64,000 nucleotides of DNA from Guyanagaster necrorhizus. Taxonomy: Eukaryota > Basidiomycota > Agaricomycetes > Agaricales > Physalacriaceae. Both the position numbers and the translations under genes were made by a program. The notes under the pieces were generated by a model. The model was given only the letters and a program-made list of their open reading frames with translations. It ran no database searches and was not told the DNA's origin. The stretch lies in assembly GCF_019112545.1 (NCBI RefSeq), contig NW_025064883.1, forward strand, positions 1,376,100-1,440,099, in the 5' to 3' direction. Shown piece by piece: positions 1 to 11,279 of the stretch (the first letter of the stretch is position 1; the number at the start of each line of letters is the position of its first letter).

Positions 1-247
1 ATGGCCACGATTTTCGGGGGGAATAATGGGGGGCAGGGCGAGTCTTTCTCGAATATCGGGACTTCCTTGAGAAACTGTTCATCTTCGTAAGGGTGAACCC
101 AAATGGAGCGCGAGGGATTGGCACGGATATCAAGCTATGCCGAAATTGTGTCAGCCAAGAGAACTAGACTGCAAAAGATAAGAAGGTACTCACGTAGCAC
201 GGATGGCCAGATTCGTGGAACCGTTTGCTCTAGCCGTAGGGAAGAGC
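1..247 (-). CDS. WW-domain protein fragment, runs off left edge; possibly broken
   Basis: Read on the minus strand, two phase-0 blocks (194-229 and 1-134) join across a GTGAGT...TAG intron. They encode the second half of a WW domain: a Gly-His-Pro-Cys-Tyr strand followed by SIWVHPYEDEQFL, where the Trp and His-Pro match the WW C-terminal half. The block before 194-229 (about 247-233) reads Ala-Leu-Pro-Tyr-Gly. That is the usual LPxG lead-in to the first WW tryptophan, but the next codon (230-232) is TAG, not TGG. Either the TAG is the end of an intron (CTAG acceptor) or the first Trp has mutated to a stop. The 3' end lies outside the window. WW domains bind proline-rich peptides; no other domain is visible, so the role is unknown. 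Confidence 0.45.
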
Positions 248-500
248 CTGGTCATTAATATCGCAAGGAAGTGAAAGAGGTGAATGCGTAGTATGACATG
301 ACCAAATGTTGGAAAAGCACCCAGGAGGAGTGTTGACGTCATCAATGCTGTGCAGGGGCCCGTTATAGGATTTACATAGCAGGCAGGTATCATCATTCCT
401 ATATGATTACGGTACAGAGATGTATAGATGCTGTGAGAGTAATATGGGGTACAAGATGGTTAAAGAAATGGATGCTGAGATGTAAATAAATCCAGAAAAT

Positions 501-1177
501 TCATGTGTGCAAGGTCGCATGCAAGCTCTGTATCAACTCGTCGATGCGTTGCACCTTCTTGTCCGTAGGCATCTGAAGAGTAAATCAGAAACCAAGGCTC
601 CTTTAAGGCGCAAAAAAGCGTCCCTTACTTCGAAGAAGTCATGCATCTGCTCTTTCTTCTCGGCATTCGCCTCCTCGCGTCGCGCGATCCTCTCCACGAA
701 GGCGTAAGATTCATCCGTGAATCGGCCACCCAGCTCCTGCCTTTTATTCCTAACCGTATTTTTCGGACCCTTGCCAGCTTTCCTTTGGCTAGCATATGCT
801 GATCCCAAGTCATCAGAAGGAGAACAGTCGCCCCCGCGAGACTTCGTATTGGACTGATGGGTGATTCCCCAGTTTCCCCATGGATCCTTCGGTCCATCGT
901 GATCCAGCGAGTCCAAGTAATCTTCAAGCTTCAGAACCTCGTCTCTCTCCGCGGCCTCGATGCCTCTAATCCAATAGGAGATGTACTCCTCCATATGATC
1001 AACAAAGTATCGATGCTCCGAATCCCGGGCCTCGTCCTTGGACATCTCCGCCTGCTTGGGCATTTCGAAATCCCAGGAATTCACCATCGGTGGACCCAGC
1101 CACGACTCTACGTTGGCTACGTTTTGATTGTGAAGTATATCGTTTTCATGATGCAAGGCATCCGTTGCACTCATGTA
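501..1177 (-). CDS. Unknown protein, conserved-looking, acidic
   Basis: The main exon is 1177-629, with its first in-frame ATG at 1174-1172. It is followed by a 56-nt GT-AG intron and a last exon 572-501 ending MPTDKKVQRIDELIQ... and TGA. The product is charged and rich in Asp, Glu and Trp, with no transmembrane segment and no family I recognise. The C-terminal part (ERIARREEANAEKKEQM) should be helical. The true start may be further upstream: a phase-compatible exon lies at about 1390-1304 (reading GNGDLSLLRKICGQLL then HGCPGHLDLLNPN), joined by a GTACGT...CAAG intron exactly at Tyr-Met. I could not find an upstream ATG for that version, so the N-terminus is open. Confidence 0.5.
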
Positions 1178-1390
1178 CTTGGGGTGCAGGTGAGGGGTGC
1201 ATACATTACAGCACCAGTCCGAATATTTGCCTCGAGTGAAATCTATATTCCGGCGAAAGTAAGATTAGCTTCAACGCGATACTCGAGACTTGCGTAAACG
1301 TACGTTCGGGTTTAGCAAATCGAGGTGTCCTGGGCACCCGTGAATAAGCAGTTGACCGCATATTTTGCGAAGTAGACTGAGGTCGCCGTT

Positions 1391-3607
1391 CCCAAGGTAT
1401 TGTCAACCAATATGTAGTAACGTAGAAGTAGGATGAGGTATGATGATGTTAGGGGTCGTCAGGGAAAGAGGAAAGCTCGATGAAAATATTAGGAGACAGA
1501 ACACAACTGGATCGCCGTGTCTTTATAGGACACAGCTAGGGGGTGTGGAGAGACAATCCTCGGCAATCGCCACGTGCGTCGTGATCACCCCTTATTTTTA
1601 GACGACTCGGATGATAAACTTGAACAATTGCGCCTAGCAGAGCAGGCAGGCAACTGCACCTTGCTGTGGATGGTGTTACGCATTCTTAAATGTCGTTATC
1701 CAATTTCCGTAAGTACTTCCAAGGTGCCAGGCGCCTTCAAAGACCGAGCTCTATCTCTTGAATCAACTTGAAGTCTGACTCGGACATGACCAAGCTGAGA
1801 ACCACAGTGCCCGTCTAGTATCGCCGTTTCACCCGCTCCACTGCTTCGACGGAAGAGTCTTCGTCGCCAAACAACATGTTTAAGAAGAAAATCGGCGAAC
1901 GATCTCGTAGATGTTGACACGGAGGCTGCAACAGAATGTAGAACATGACAATAATTGGCTCATGAGGCTCCATATCAGATAGCGACCCTGGACACGGGAA
2001 GACAAGAAAGTAGACTTGGAACTTGAATAAAGTTCTGGTTGTCGTGTGCATTCAACTGCACTCGTCAATGACCCAGCATGTCTTATCAGATCAAGACACC
2101 ATCAGTGAGGAAGAAAGTGCCATTACAAGTAAAATTCTATCTGTCTATGTTTTTGGCGACCCAAAAAAAAGGTGTCCACAGAGTATCGCCAAGTCGGATG
2201 AACAGGATGGACTGCACTAACACATACACCAGTCGAATTCAGCATTGCGTCACAGTTGAATACACAATGGCTAGAGTAGGTCCGGGGGAGTTTCCGATAT
2301 GCAGAAATAGATTTTATGCGGTTGGTATGCCGGTAAATTCAAGGGAGCACGGGAGGGTATTAATGTTCGTCGTTAAAGTCGCAGTAATTGAGCCCGCTTG
2401 AACTTGCGATCATCAAGATCGACTAGGTGCGGTAATAATGAATTCATATGATCGCGATAGAACTTTTGATCAACAGAGGGGGGATTTAATTTTTGAAGAG
2501 GAACGAGAACGAGATGTCAAGGAGAAGAGAATTACGCCGGGGAATGTGGCATTTCGCAGAGTCTACTGGCAATACCGAGGACAAGGAAGACGTCAAGAGG
2601 ACTACAGGAGCAAATTCGTTTAGATATGGCAGCTAGTTGGCTGTTGACTCCGTGGGTTCCAAGGACAGGTCGGAGGATTGCCGTCTTAAAGGAGACGACT
2701 GAATAAGATTTGTCGACAAGCTAAGACACGCTGCAGGAAAGCCAGCTTGAGCAGGGACTTTGTTGACTATCTCGGCAAGAAAGCGCCGATGAGTGAATGG
2801 GCCTATCAACAGAATCATTTACGTGGTGGCGGTGGCGGCAGCGATTTTTGGTCTAGACGAAGACGAATTCGACAGATCAACAAATACTTATCTGGGATGA
2901 GATGGCGCCTGACTAGGACGCCTGAGAGTGAGCATGCCTGCCACAAGGCTGCCAGGCAAACATGCTGGCTGGCAATCAAACCGTCTAATACTAATCCCCA
3001 GATGTATTAGCATCGTCCAGTACCGTCACAAGTTTCCAGGTCTCTCAGTTCCGGGCCGCTGCGCAAAGGTCCATAAGGGCAGGACAAAAAAAAAACAGAC
3101 CGAGCCATTTCCAGATGCTCAAGCTCGTACCGACGCATCCGTGACAAGGGGGGGGGGAGAAAAAAGAAAAAAGTAAAAAGTAAAAAAGCATGCGGATCGG
3201 ATTTGGAAGCCGAAGAATAGGTTCCGCGGAAACATCCTGGCCTCACGGATGCAAATCGAGAAAATGAAATAGAATATGAAGAGAAAAACGGGGACAAAAA
3301 AGAAATACGATAGAGAAGACGTGAGGCGATAAGAGGTGATTTTTAGGTTCAGGAAGGAGAATGAACGGGGGAGGGGCTATGTAGGTCCATGTGTGCAAGC
3401 CTGCGGTCATCTGACAAAAGGAACCCCCAGCTAAATACCATTTCAATTTATCATCCCTGACGCTCCCCTGTATGCCTCTTGTCCTGGCACTACCAGCATA
3501 TCCCTCTTGCTCCTCCTTCCTTGCCGTCCTTCCTTCTCTTTGCCTTTCTCTCTTCCAGCTCCCGTACTCATTGCCTTGGTTCAACGTGCTGCTACTGCAC
3601 GTGTTGG
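1391..3607. other. 2.2-kb stretch with no recognisable gene
   Basis: Only short open frames occur here, mostly without good ATG starts or splice-joined partners, and none resembles a family I know. There is an A- and G-rich homopolymer stretch around 3088-3185. The last part (about 3490-3560) is pyrimidine-rich on the plus strand, as is common just upstream of highly transcribed fungal genes, and probably belongs to the 5' leader of the zinc-cluster gene that starts at 3608. I see no terminal repeats, transposase or reverse-transcriptase remnant. Confidence 0.5.
3490..3560 (+). promoter_or_regulatory. CT-rich tract before zinc-cluster gene
   Basis: A run of C and T (TCC, CTT and CTC repeats) lies about 50-120 bases before the ATG at 3608. 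Pyrimidine-rich tracts of this kind often mark the core promoter or transcription start region in filamentous fungi. No TATA box is evident. The assignment rests on composition and position only. Confidence 0.3.
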
Positions 3608-5124
3608 ATGGACTCTACTACTATGCTATCGCAGCAGCAACCGCCCAAGGTGCTTCCTTCCTTTTATCTCTCGGAAGGAGACCTAGGTCCCATCTGCGAC
3701 CCCAACGCCTTGTATAGCCAGTACTACCCTGGCTCTTGCACCGCTGAAGGGGAGGTGCGTCGCTTTTTTCAACGGATTCCAGGATGCCTCACGCATGTCG
3801 CGTCTGCAATGCAGCCTTTCTTATCTTCCATGTCGGACGGCCTCAGCTCCTTTGAGCAGACACAGAAAGAGGATGACGAGAGATTTTACGCCACCTTTCC
3901 AGAGGCCCGGCGAGCCGCGGCCCTGCAGAATCAATGGGCAATGACCCCCGTACATGAGGAGAACGGCTATTTTCATGGGCTCATTGGCTTCTCGTATCGC
4001 GGTCAGACGAGTACCAAGTATATCCCGTCAGTTCCCTGTTCTTCCGCCCTGTCCTGGTCGCCAACCGTCGATCTCGATGGCGCTGCCGACCATCCCGACC
4101 AACGACCTTCTACCATTACTGCCCCCAGCCTACGACTGAGCTATGACTACAGCCTTGACCCAAATGGGGAAGCATCGGCTCCTCTTGAATCTCTTGCCTC
4201 CTCGCCTCCCGAAGGGCCTCCACAGTCGCCTGACTATGGCAGCTGTTACTCTGAGCAAGCACGTTCCGATTGTTCCCCGACTCAGGTCAGTTCTCCTTTC
4301 TATTCCCACTTCTTGCGTCGCTGACCCTGTTTGCTCAGTCTTCGCCGGATAACAGGAAATTTTATCTGGTACCGGCTAACATCTTCACCCACCCTGACCG
4401 ACAGCTGTTCCTTGAGGCACAGCGCTCGCCTTCCGGATCGCATCACTGCAAGCCTATCGAGGAACCAATAATGGACTACTTAGCCTCGCCCTCACCAACC
4501 CCCAACCCTCACGACGTCGTGGCTTCTCCCGATAATATCGATCCTGCCGCCGACTTGACTCATATCTCTTATCCGTTACCTCATTCTTCACCTCAGGCCG
4601 ATTCTGAATGTGCTTCGCTTCCTTCCATATTGTCCAGGGGCCCTCCCCCACATTCGCAGGTGATACAAATCCCGTCTCGGAAAGCACCCCGCCGACATAC
4701 ATCAGCCGACGACCATACATCAGGTCCAAGCCGGGGGCCTTTCTATTATAAAATTCCCCTTAGACAACCCAGACGCTCTCCCACGCCGCCTCCATTTCCC
4801 AGGCGGCCTCCTGCACAGTCCATAGCACGGAATAACGGTGATAGAAAGCCTCCCCTTGCCTGCTTTTTTTGCCGAGGGAGGAAAATCGCGTGTGGGGCTC
4901 CGGAACCAGACAACCCCGATCGAACCTGCAAGTGAGTTTTCGTCTCGATATGTACTTTTCTTAGAGTTTATGCTTGTTCCTTTCCTTTCTACAGCCAGTG
5001 CCATCGACGTTCCCTCAAGTGTGAATACCCGAAGGAGAGTCGGCGGGGCATGCGCAAGAAGAAGGCTGGCGATACAGGTGACGCTGAGGCCGCAGACAAG
5101 CAACGCCCGACGCCAGTAACTTAG
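3608..5124 (+). CDS. Zn(2)-Cys(6) protein, zinc cluster at C-terminus
   Basis: Four exons (3608-3754, 3815-4285, 4339-4931, 4995-5124) give 446 residues. The first intron is 60 nt and in frame, so it could be retained. The last two exons make a fungal binuclear zinc cluster at residues 381-416: CFFCRGRKIAC, an 11-residue loop, then CNQCHRRSLKC across the last intron. All six cysteines are present, and a basic tail (ESRRGMRKKKAG) follows. The rest is low-complexity, rich in Pro and Ser (many SP and PPP runs), with no fungal-specific transcription factor middle domain visible. Members of this family bind DNA and act as nuclear regulators. The cluster being C-terminal rather than N-terminal is unusual for yeast-type C6 factors. 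The ATG at 3608 was chosen because it opens the coding-like MDSTTMLSQQQPPKVLP stretch; frames further upstream are pyrimidine-rich leader. Confidence 0.8.
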
Positions 5125-5293
5125 TCAAGTGACCATGCGTTACAATCTTATTAAACGTTATATTGTGCTTTGTCTATCTGCTTTCCATTTAAACGTATTG
5201 TTTCACTAAGAGGGATTTTACAGAAGCCAGTAATATTACATGTAATCCGATATAGTCCGTGGGTGTTCGAATGCTGTTAGGGAAGGGAAGGTT

Positions 5294-7350
5294 TCATGAA
5301 GGACCTGGTAGTGGATCTACCCAGGATCCATTCGGCCATAGTATTGCAGGCATAGTGAAGTCACCTGTGTCATCCCCTGATGTTAGCTACAAATCAATGA
5401 AATCAGCCAAACATCCCAATATCTCCTGTCAAATAGACTTACCGCTAGCCTGAAGAAGTGCGGCAGAGACGCATTGAACGCCGCCAAGGAGAAGTTGAGA
5501 GCCGTGCCTACGTATCGCTCAACATCGTCCACCAGAAGGGCAAACCCATCCCATCCGGCCGGCAAGGAATCCCACGCGATCGTCTGGTTTTCGAATGGTA
5601 TGGAAGCATTGTAATTAGTCGAGTTAGTAAGGAAAGTGGGCAGTTCCGATCCTGAAGGCGCATCCTGTTGAAGCTGTGTGGTCCGGATGAGCCAAATAAA
5701 AAACAAAAAAACAAATAAAATAAAATAACGGAGAAAGTCGCCATAGAAACAAACATACCTCCTCTGCTGTCTGTAATATTGAGTCAAAGCCATACGCCGC
5801 AGCGCCATTCAAAAACAGGCCGAGTAGCAGTCCTTGATATACGGCTGACAGCCTCGTGGGGAAAGCCGTTCCGGGTATCAGGACCATAGCGACGATATAA
5901 TGGTGCAGTCTGATCTCCAAGCCAGGCAGCAACGCGAGAACCATCACAACCAAACCACCAACGACATACCACCCAGCATAATACGGAAGCCACCCCGTCT
6001 TACGAATAACACGGACCTGGTTAAGAACCAGCACCGTGACAACGATGACGATCACCACCAACGCCGTAATGGCACCCGAGCGTTTGGCAAGGTCCGATGA
6101 TGTTAGACGGTTGATGGGGATGGCTGCTTCGAGAGTGATATATGAGAGCACCCCGACCCAGTACGGACCCAAGTACCACACCATGTACTCGATAGGCGCT
6201 TTGGTGTACATGGGTAGGATGAAGCGAAATGCAAGGCGCCAGAAGACGTATGCAATGAACAGCACTGGGAGGAAAGTCCCAAACGCGGCACTGAGATCTG
6301 GTGGAGCTGCTTGTGGCTGCGAAAAGAGGGAGATATGCCAGAAGCCAATGCATATTAAGCACCAGTATAGAACAAGAGGTTTGGGCCGTAAGACGAGGAA
6401 CAAAAGGCAGGTGACAAGGATATTAAAGACCAAGGCGGGGTTGCGATAGTCAGTGCAATGTGTTAGCAACGTGCAGTCCAGGAATCGGAATGAAAGAGGG
6501 AAGACGGTTGCGAAACCGATGGACGTGATTCCGTGACCCGTTGTCGGTAGGAAGTTAATGTAACTCCCGATTAATTCTAATGACGCGCAACCGCCTTTGC
6601 TATCGCTGATGAGTCCACTGAAAAAGCGTAAACAGCCTGCTTGAAATGATGTCAAGAGACAGACAAGACAGACTTACGCCTGTACAGCAGCTGCGCAAAT
6701 AAATGAATCCCCACGGTAAGTCGCATTGGAATCACCGCCGCCAACTACCAACGGCTTGTATGCTATTTGTTCGTCTCCGACAGTTCGAGGATTTTGGAGA
6801 GTGACGGTTGAGCATTGGGCTGGACATCGGAAGTCCAAGGACGAGTCGTTGAACGGTGTACATGACTCTCCATTAAGGCCACACCCATTATTGGCCAGCC
6901 AGAAGGTATCAGTGCACCCGATGAAGGCATCTGATGGTGTGAGATATGATTGGGCCCGTATAAAAAATGCGAGCCCGATGATATATCCAGCAATGAGTGC
7001 GGCTAGTAGCCAAGGACTGGTAAAGTGCTGGGTTAGTCTTATTAACGTCGACTCGAGCGGGAATTCGAAGTGGCACCCTCTGAACGTCACGTCAATATCG
7101 AGGAATGGGCGGGGCTCTTAATGGAGGAGAAGTCTGTAAGAACTTCACACAGCACCCGAATGGCTTACTCACCGGGCAAATCTATCTTGGGTCTTGGCCC
7201 TCGGAAGTAAACAAGTGCACGGGATATAAAGCCATACAGCCTAGGATACTCAGAGGCCAGCCATTCGTTGCAGCGTGCTTGCCAGTGCGCTTTCCGTATC
7301 GGTGTCTGTACTTCAGGGTCGCGATTTTCCAGGGATCCTTTTGATGCCAT
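5294..7350 (-). CDS. LCCL-domain multi-pass membrane protein
   Basis: Five exons (7350-7173, 7116-6678, 6617-5759, 5673-5443, 5386-5294) give 599 residues. An N-terminal soluble segment is followed by a first membrane helix (WLLAALIAGYIIGLAFFI). Next comes an LCCL domain with the hallmark Y-R-G-D-S-F-I-C-A-A-A-V block continuing over the intron into GLISDSKGGC. After it I see about eight or nine further hydrophobic helices and a C-terminal lumenal part with several Asn-X-Ser/Thr sites (NSTNYNAS, NFS, NAS). The arrangement matches the fungal LCCL family, whose biochemical role is not established; LCCL domains are thought to bind lipids or polysaccharides. The start at 7350 (MASKGSLENRD) fits the family's basic cytosolic N-terminus; an in-frame ATG at 7398 is the alternative. 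Confidence 0.85.
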
Positions 7351-7548
7351 TTGATCATTGAGACAACTTGATCGACGGTGGCTGACGCTTGTCTGCATGG
7401 AGGACGCGACAGAGGAAAGGAAAGGAAAAGATGTCTTAATAGCCCCGACTACGGATATAATATACACAAAGCATGAAGTCACCGTCGATGGCAAAAAAAA
7501 TATGACATATGTTTTTGTCTTTGTCAGCGAGCCGATAAGATAACGCGA

Positions 7549-8264
7549 TCAGACTGGACCCGCTAGAACAGAGTGAGCAACAACAAAACAATGTCAGAGC
7601 ACCTGGAACTTACCATAGTCATAGACAAGGCGGGCTTGGATGTCTTCGCCTGCAGGACCAGTGAACTTGATGTGTCGTGCATACCTTCGTTCGCCATTGA
7701 CCACTTCAACACCCCAAGTCTGTATCCTAATGAGCGACAAGTTCTCTTCTCACTTTCGTTTCACTTACTTGGTTCGCAATCCAGGTAGTTCCACTCTTCG
7801 GGGTGTCGCTCGCAGCACACGCCTGGATCACACCGTGTTTGACAGTATCCTCAGTCCACCCGATCTTCAAGAATTCTTCCTCAAGCTCGCCAAGCTTCAC
7901 CCTTCTCGATTTCCCAATGACAGGCCCAAAGATGTCATCATTATTCTCCCTCTCTGTCCAATCAAGCGTCCTCTTCTCGGAAGTGCCAGAGATACCAGCG
8001 ACGGTCTGATCAATGTCAATCTTCTCGGTCCCTTGGTCGTCTCTGTAGTGTTTGATATACAGAGTCACTGTTCCGATGGAGATGGCCTTTCGTTTCCACC
8101 AGCTTACACCTTGAAGGCGCAGAATCTCGTCAGTGGAGTCGCTCAGTGACTTGTCCTGTAACAAATGTGTCGGCGTAAGAGTCTGAAGGAGCCGAACCAC
8201 GTACCAGATAGAATTTTCCACTAATATCAAGTATCGTGAACTTGTCAGGACCAGGTACTGCCAT
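7549..8264 (-). CDS. Conserved fungal protein, lipocalin-like fold suspected
   Basis: Four exons (8264-8205, 8155-7769, 7719-7614, 7562-7549) give 188 residues, starting MAVPGPDKFTILDISGKFYL and ending VYDYAGPV. The opening ISGKFYL and the alternating strand pattern (LYIKHYRDD, then IDIDQTVAGISGTSEKRTLDW, then YARHIKFTGP) resemble small single-domain fungal proteins with a lipocalin-like beta-barrel that bind hydrophobic ligands. I recall similar proteins in Agaricomycetes but cannot give a characterised member. No signal peptide or membrane helix is present, so it is probably cytosolic. The next gene, at 8532-9230 on the same strand, is also an uncharacterised soluble protein. Confidence 0.6.
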
Positions 8265-8531
8265 GGTTGAGTCGGAGGTCAAACGCAAAGCAACAATGAT
8301 CGCCATAACATATTGTGATATTTATACGATCACGCCATCTGTCTCCACCAATTCATCTTGATTAATCCGCATATGATTTCTTTGGATAGCAACGTACTGC
8401 ATACTACCGGTGGTCAGCAGACATCAGTGAAAAGAAGCGTGGATGTCGTAGTTGAACACATTATGGCTACGAAACGAATTCAATATGGCGTAACTGCGAC
8501 CATACGAAGAGCAGGGATATTGGCATGCGGC

Positions 8532-9230
8532 TCACTGGAGCGCCGAAAAAATCAGATGGTAAAGATTGAAAGGTTGTTGGAAGGGACATACGTTTCGAAA
8601 GACTGTGATTACTTTCCACACTGCATCCTTTCCTCGTTCCCAAGCCTGGAGACCCTTTGCCTCGTCGCCGCCAAATTCAACCAAGATACCATCCTGCGAC
8701 CATTCACACCAAATCCCAATCGACCCCGTCGACGGCCCCGTCCCCCCGCCTTTGCGATCGGGTTCACCGAAACACTGGACAAAGTCCTTCCCTGTACTTG
8801 CAGGAAGAACATCAAAATGTGGAGGTCGGTGAAGGACTTTACCATCCTTATCTTTAATATTGGGCGTGATGGGGAGAGTAAGAGGTGAAATAGGATACGA
8901 GGAAAACGCTATTTCTGCCCGTCTAGTTGATGTTCCTTTTGCTTTCGGGTCCGAAGAGTCGACCTTGGGTATGTTGTAGAAATCGACGCCATCGAGAATC
9001 AACCGATTCTTCTCCAACTCGGACTCCTCCAGGCCCATCTTTGGGCGGTAGCCATCCGTCGGCTTGAACTGAAAACTGACGCCGATTTTGTAGTAATTGA
9101 AATAGACCATGTCGGGATACGCTTTAATCTCGACCTCGACGGTGATGCTGCCAGACACGGTACGGATATAATTTTGAAGGATTTCAGATGATAGGGACGA
9201 GCCCAGCAGGCTCTGGACGTCGGTGGACAT
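8532..9230 (-). CDS. Conserved fungal protein of unknown function
   Basis: A long minus-strand frame starts MSTDVQSLLGSSLSSE and ends at TGA 8534-8532. A 57-nt GTATGT...CCAG intron near the end is in frame, so the stop is the same with or without splicing; spliced, the protein ends VFRN and is about 214 residues. Notable segments are a beta-rich N-terminal half (VEVEIKAYPDMVYFNYYKIG) and a C-terminal block GSIGIWCEWSQDG ... FGGDEAKG ... AWERGKDAVWK, which looks strongly conserved. There is no signal peptide, membrane helix or known catalytic motif. I do not recognise the family. Divergent from seipin, whose ATG is 80 bases away at 9311. Confidence 0.65.
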   Translation of the reverse strand: MSTDVQSLLGSSLSSEILQNYIRTVSGSITVEVEIKAYPDMVYFNYYKIGVSFQFKPTDGYRPKMGLEESELEKNRLILDGVDFYNIPKVDSSDPKAKGTSTRRAEIAFSSYPISPLTLPITPNIKDKDGKVLHRPPHFDVLPASTGKDFVQCFGEPDRKGGGTGPSTGSIGIWCEWSQDGILVEFGGDEAKGLQAWERGKDAVWKVITVFRNVCPFQQPFNLYHLIFSALQ

Positions 9231-9310
9231 GGTCAACACATTATTTAATATTTTTTGATAAATCACGCACGTAATTAAATGCACGTGTGGCCCTCACTCA
9301 CGTACCGCCA

Positions 9311-10572
9311 ATGGACCACACCCTGCACACGACAATCAAGCACCGCAAGAGACCTCGTGAAAATAGAGGACTGTCCCAGTCTAGCTTTGCTTTTGCTTCA
9401 ATCCAGTACCTGCTTTCCTTGCTCTCAAAGTCTCTCAAGCCTTTCGCGCCCCAAATCATTCCTCTTGTTGTCTTTATTTTCTTGATCCCCCTGACATTGT
9501 CTCTTTCTGGTCTCGCAGGATGGATAGTGTGGAAGAATGTCGCAGTTTCCTGGCAGTTTCCGTTGTTTCTCCAATATGGGTGAGTCGTGAGCAACAGTCT
9601 CGTGATTAGCTGATTCTTGTCTTAGAGATGGTCTAGCTCCATACGCAGAAATCAGTCTTCCTCAGTTATCATCGCAGCAACCTTATGATGTACTACTACA
9701 CCTTGTTGTTCCCGCTACCGAATCGAACCTTGCATTAGGAAACTTCATGGCGTCTTTGAGGCTGTCATCGGATAGTAACCAAACCCTTGCAGTCGTTCGC
9801 CGTCCGGTTTGTATTCGTTCAATCTACCTAGTTTTGTCTATTTGACCACCCCTTCAGGCCATTGTCTTGCCACCTCATGCTTTCTTTTTCTCCGGCAAAC
9901 CCTCAAGCTTCAATATTGACATCCAGCTTTTGCATTCCTACACGTTTGGGACGAACTATGCGAATGCTCATGTTCAGCTTGGTCGCCAGGATGGATGGAA
10001 GACACTGGGAAGTGGCCAAGGTCGTGAACTTGCTGTCTCCGATGCATCCCTCCGTGGCGTTCTCGTACATCGCGGAATGCGGTACGTCTTTCACTAATAT
10101 CAGGAGCCAATGTTGACAAGAGTCTCACAGAGGTCTTGTAACTCGCTTCCCGTTCATTTCAGCCGTGATATCTTCAATGATTTTCCTTGTCACCCTGCTG
10201 GCAATGATCAGCTTGTGCATTCTTCCAACTATGCTGTCCGGGTTGAGGCAAGATTATATCGATGATGTCGGGAGCGAGTCTTTTGATGACGACAATCCCC
10301 CAAGAACACCGGCTCCAGCCGTCCCGAGTTCTGACGATGACGAGAAACCACCACGTAGTAGGAGAACTTCTGGAAAGTCTAGGCCGAGGAGAATTTCAAG
10401 TCGAAGATCGGTATGTATCGGTGTTGCTGTTCCAAGGTAATGTTTCATTACTTTCTTATAGGTGAAAGGGGAACCATCAGACCGGTCGATACCATCTGGA
10501 TCTGGAGAAAGCTCAGCTTCTCTTCGACGGCGTCGGTTGCGTATGTCAGAGCGTTTGTCTGATTCTGAGTGA
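9311..10572 (+). CDS. Seipin (lipid droplet biogenesis protein)
   Basis: Five exons (9311-9579, 9626-9806, 9858-10081, 10131-10410, 10462-10572) give 354 residues. Architecture is that of seipin: a basic cytosolic N-terminus, a first membrane helix (IIPLVVFIFLIPLTLSLSG), a lumenal beta-sandwich domain with the conserved YGDGLAPYAE and SYDV-like stretch (here QPYDVLLHLVVPATESN), a second helix (ISSMIFLVTLLAMISLCIL) and a Ser/Arg-rich cytosolic tail. Seipin sits in the ER at lipid droplet contact sites and controls droplet formation; the yeast homologue is Sei1/Fld1. ATG 9311 is the first in-frame ATG. It shares an 80-bp divergent promoter with the gene on the minus strand, which leaves little room for separate control. 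Confidence 0.9.
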
Positions 10573-11279
10573 CATTGAGTGGATGAAGAAGTATTTTGCG
10601 CATTGTTTTAATAGTACTGTAATGCTATAGCTGACTTGTTTATTACACTTTCTTCTTGAAGAGCTACGCCTTGCGATAATTACAATCACCTTTGAACAAG
10701 TTCTGACTATGGCGGAAATCATCTCGTCACAATCTTTTTTGAGAAGTTGCGTCAAAGACCTTGTGTTCAAGTTCCGTTCTCTAGCCATGTCCTGACGCAT
10801 GAGTGAAATTCGTCGCCTATATATTGAAAGCTTGATTTCCCATCTGACGTCGACCAGACATAGGAATCCAGTACCGGCAACTTTGCGAATCGCTGCTGCC
10901 TGACGTCTACTTAGCCGAGGTAGTACGCCCAAAGAGTAATCCATCCTCATAATGCTTGTCAGGTTTACTGCCCTGTGCCCTTGTATTTCTCAAACGATGC
11001 ATCCAGGAACCCGGGAGGATTCGATAATATAGCCGCCGTAGCCCTCAGCAAGGCAGTTATCATCAGCGACAACCTAAGTACGAAAGTGGTACAAGGTATG
11101 ATATATGTTCCCGTATCTCGACTCACATGTCGGTTTTCCCGACTTACATGACCGCAACAGTGAAGATGCACGAATGATTTGCGGCACAGAAGCCAGAACC
11201 AGCCTTCAAGTGTTTTTTTGCAAGACGCAGATCTCACTGCTGTATGCGGGCGGCGCAGAGTTACCTACCAACAACCATC
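10573..11279. other. Gap of 0.7 kb between seipin and SDR pseudogene
   Basis: Contains the seipin 3' region and then minus-strand frames (10950-10546 and 11237-10965) that have neither a recognisable domain nor convincing splice partners. The second has a short hydrophobic stretch. I cannot assign a gene. Confidence 0.4.

Noticed and set aside
1574..2623. Several 60-100 codon frames in the 2-kb gap
   Set aside because: Different frames and strands overlap each other, starts are mostly not ATG, and none shows motifs or joins across plausible introns.
3140..3190. G-run and A-rich stretch as a possible retroelement poly(A) tail
   Set aside because: No reverse transcriptase, endonuclease or target-site duplication is visible nearby; simple-sequence tracts are enough.
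10546..11237. Possible small minus-strand gene between seipin and the SDR pseudogene
   Set aside because: Frames overlap the 3' end of seipin and no reading gave a recognisable or spliced product.
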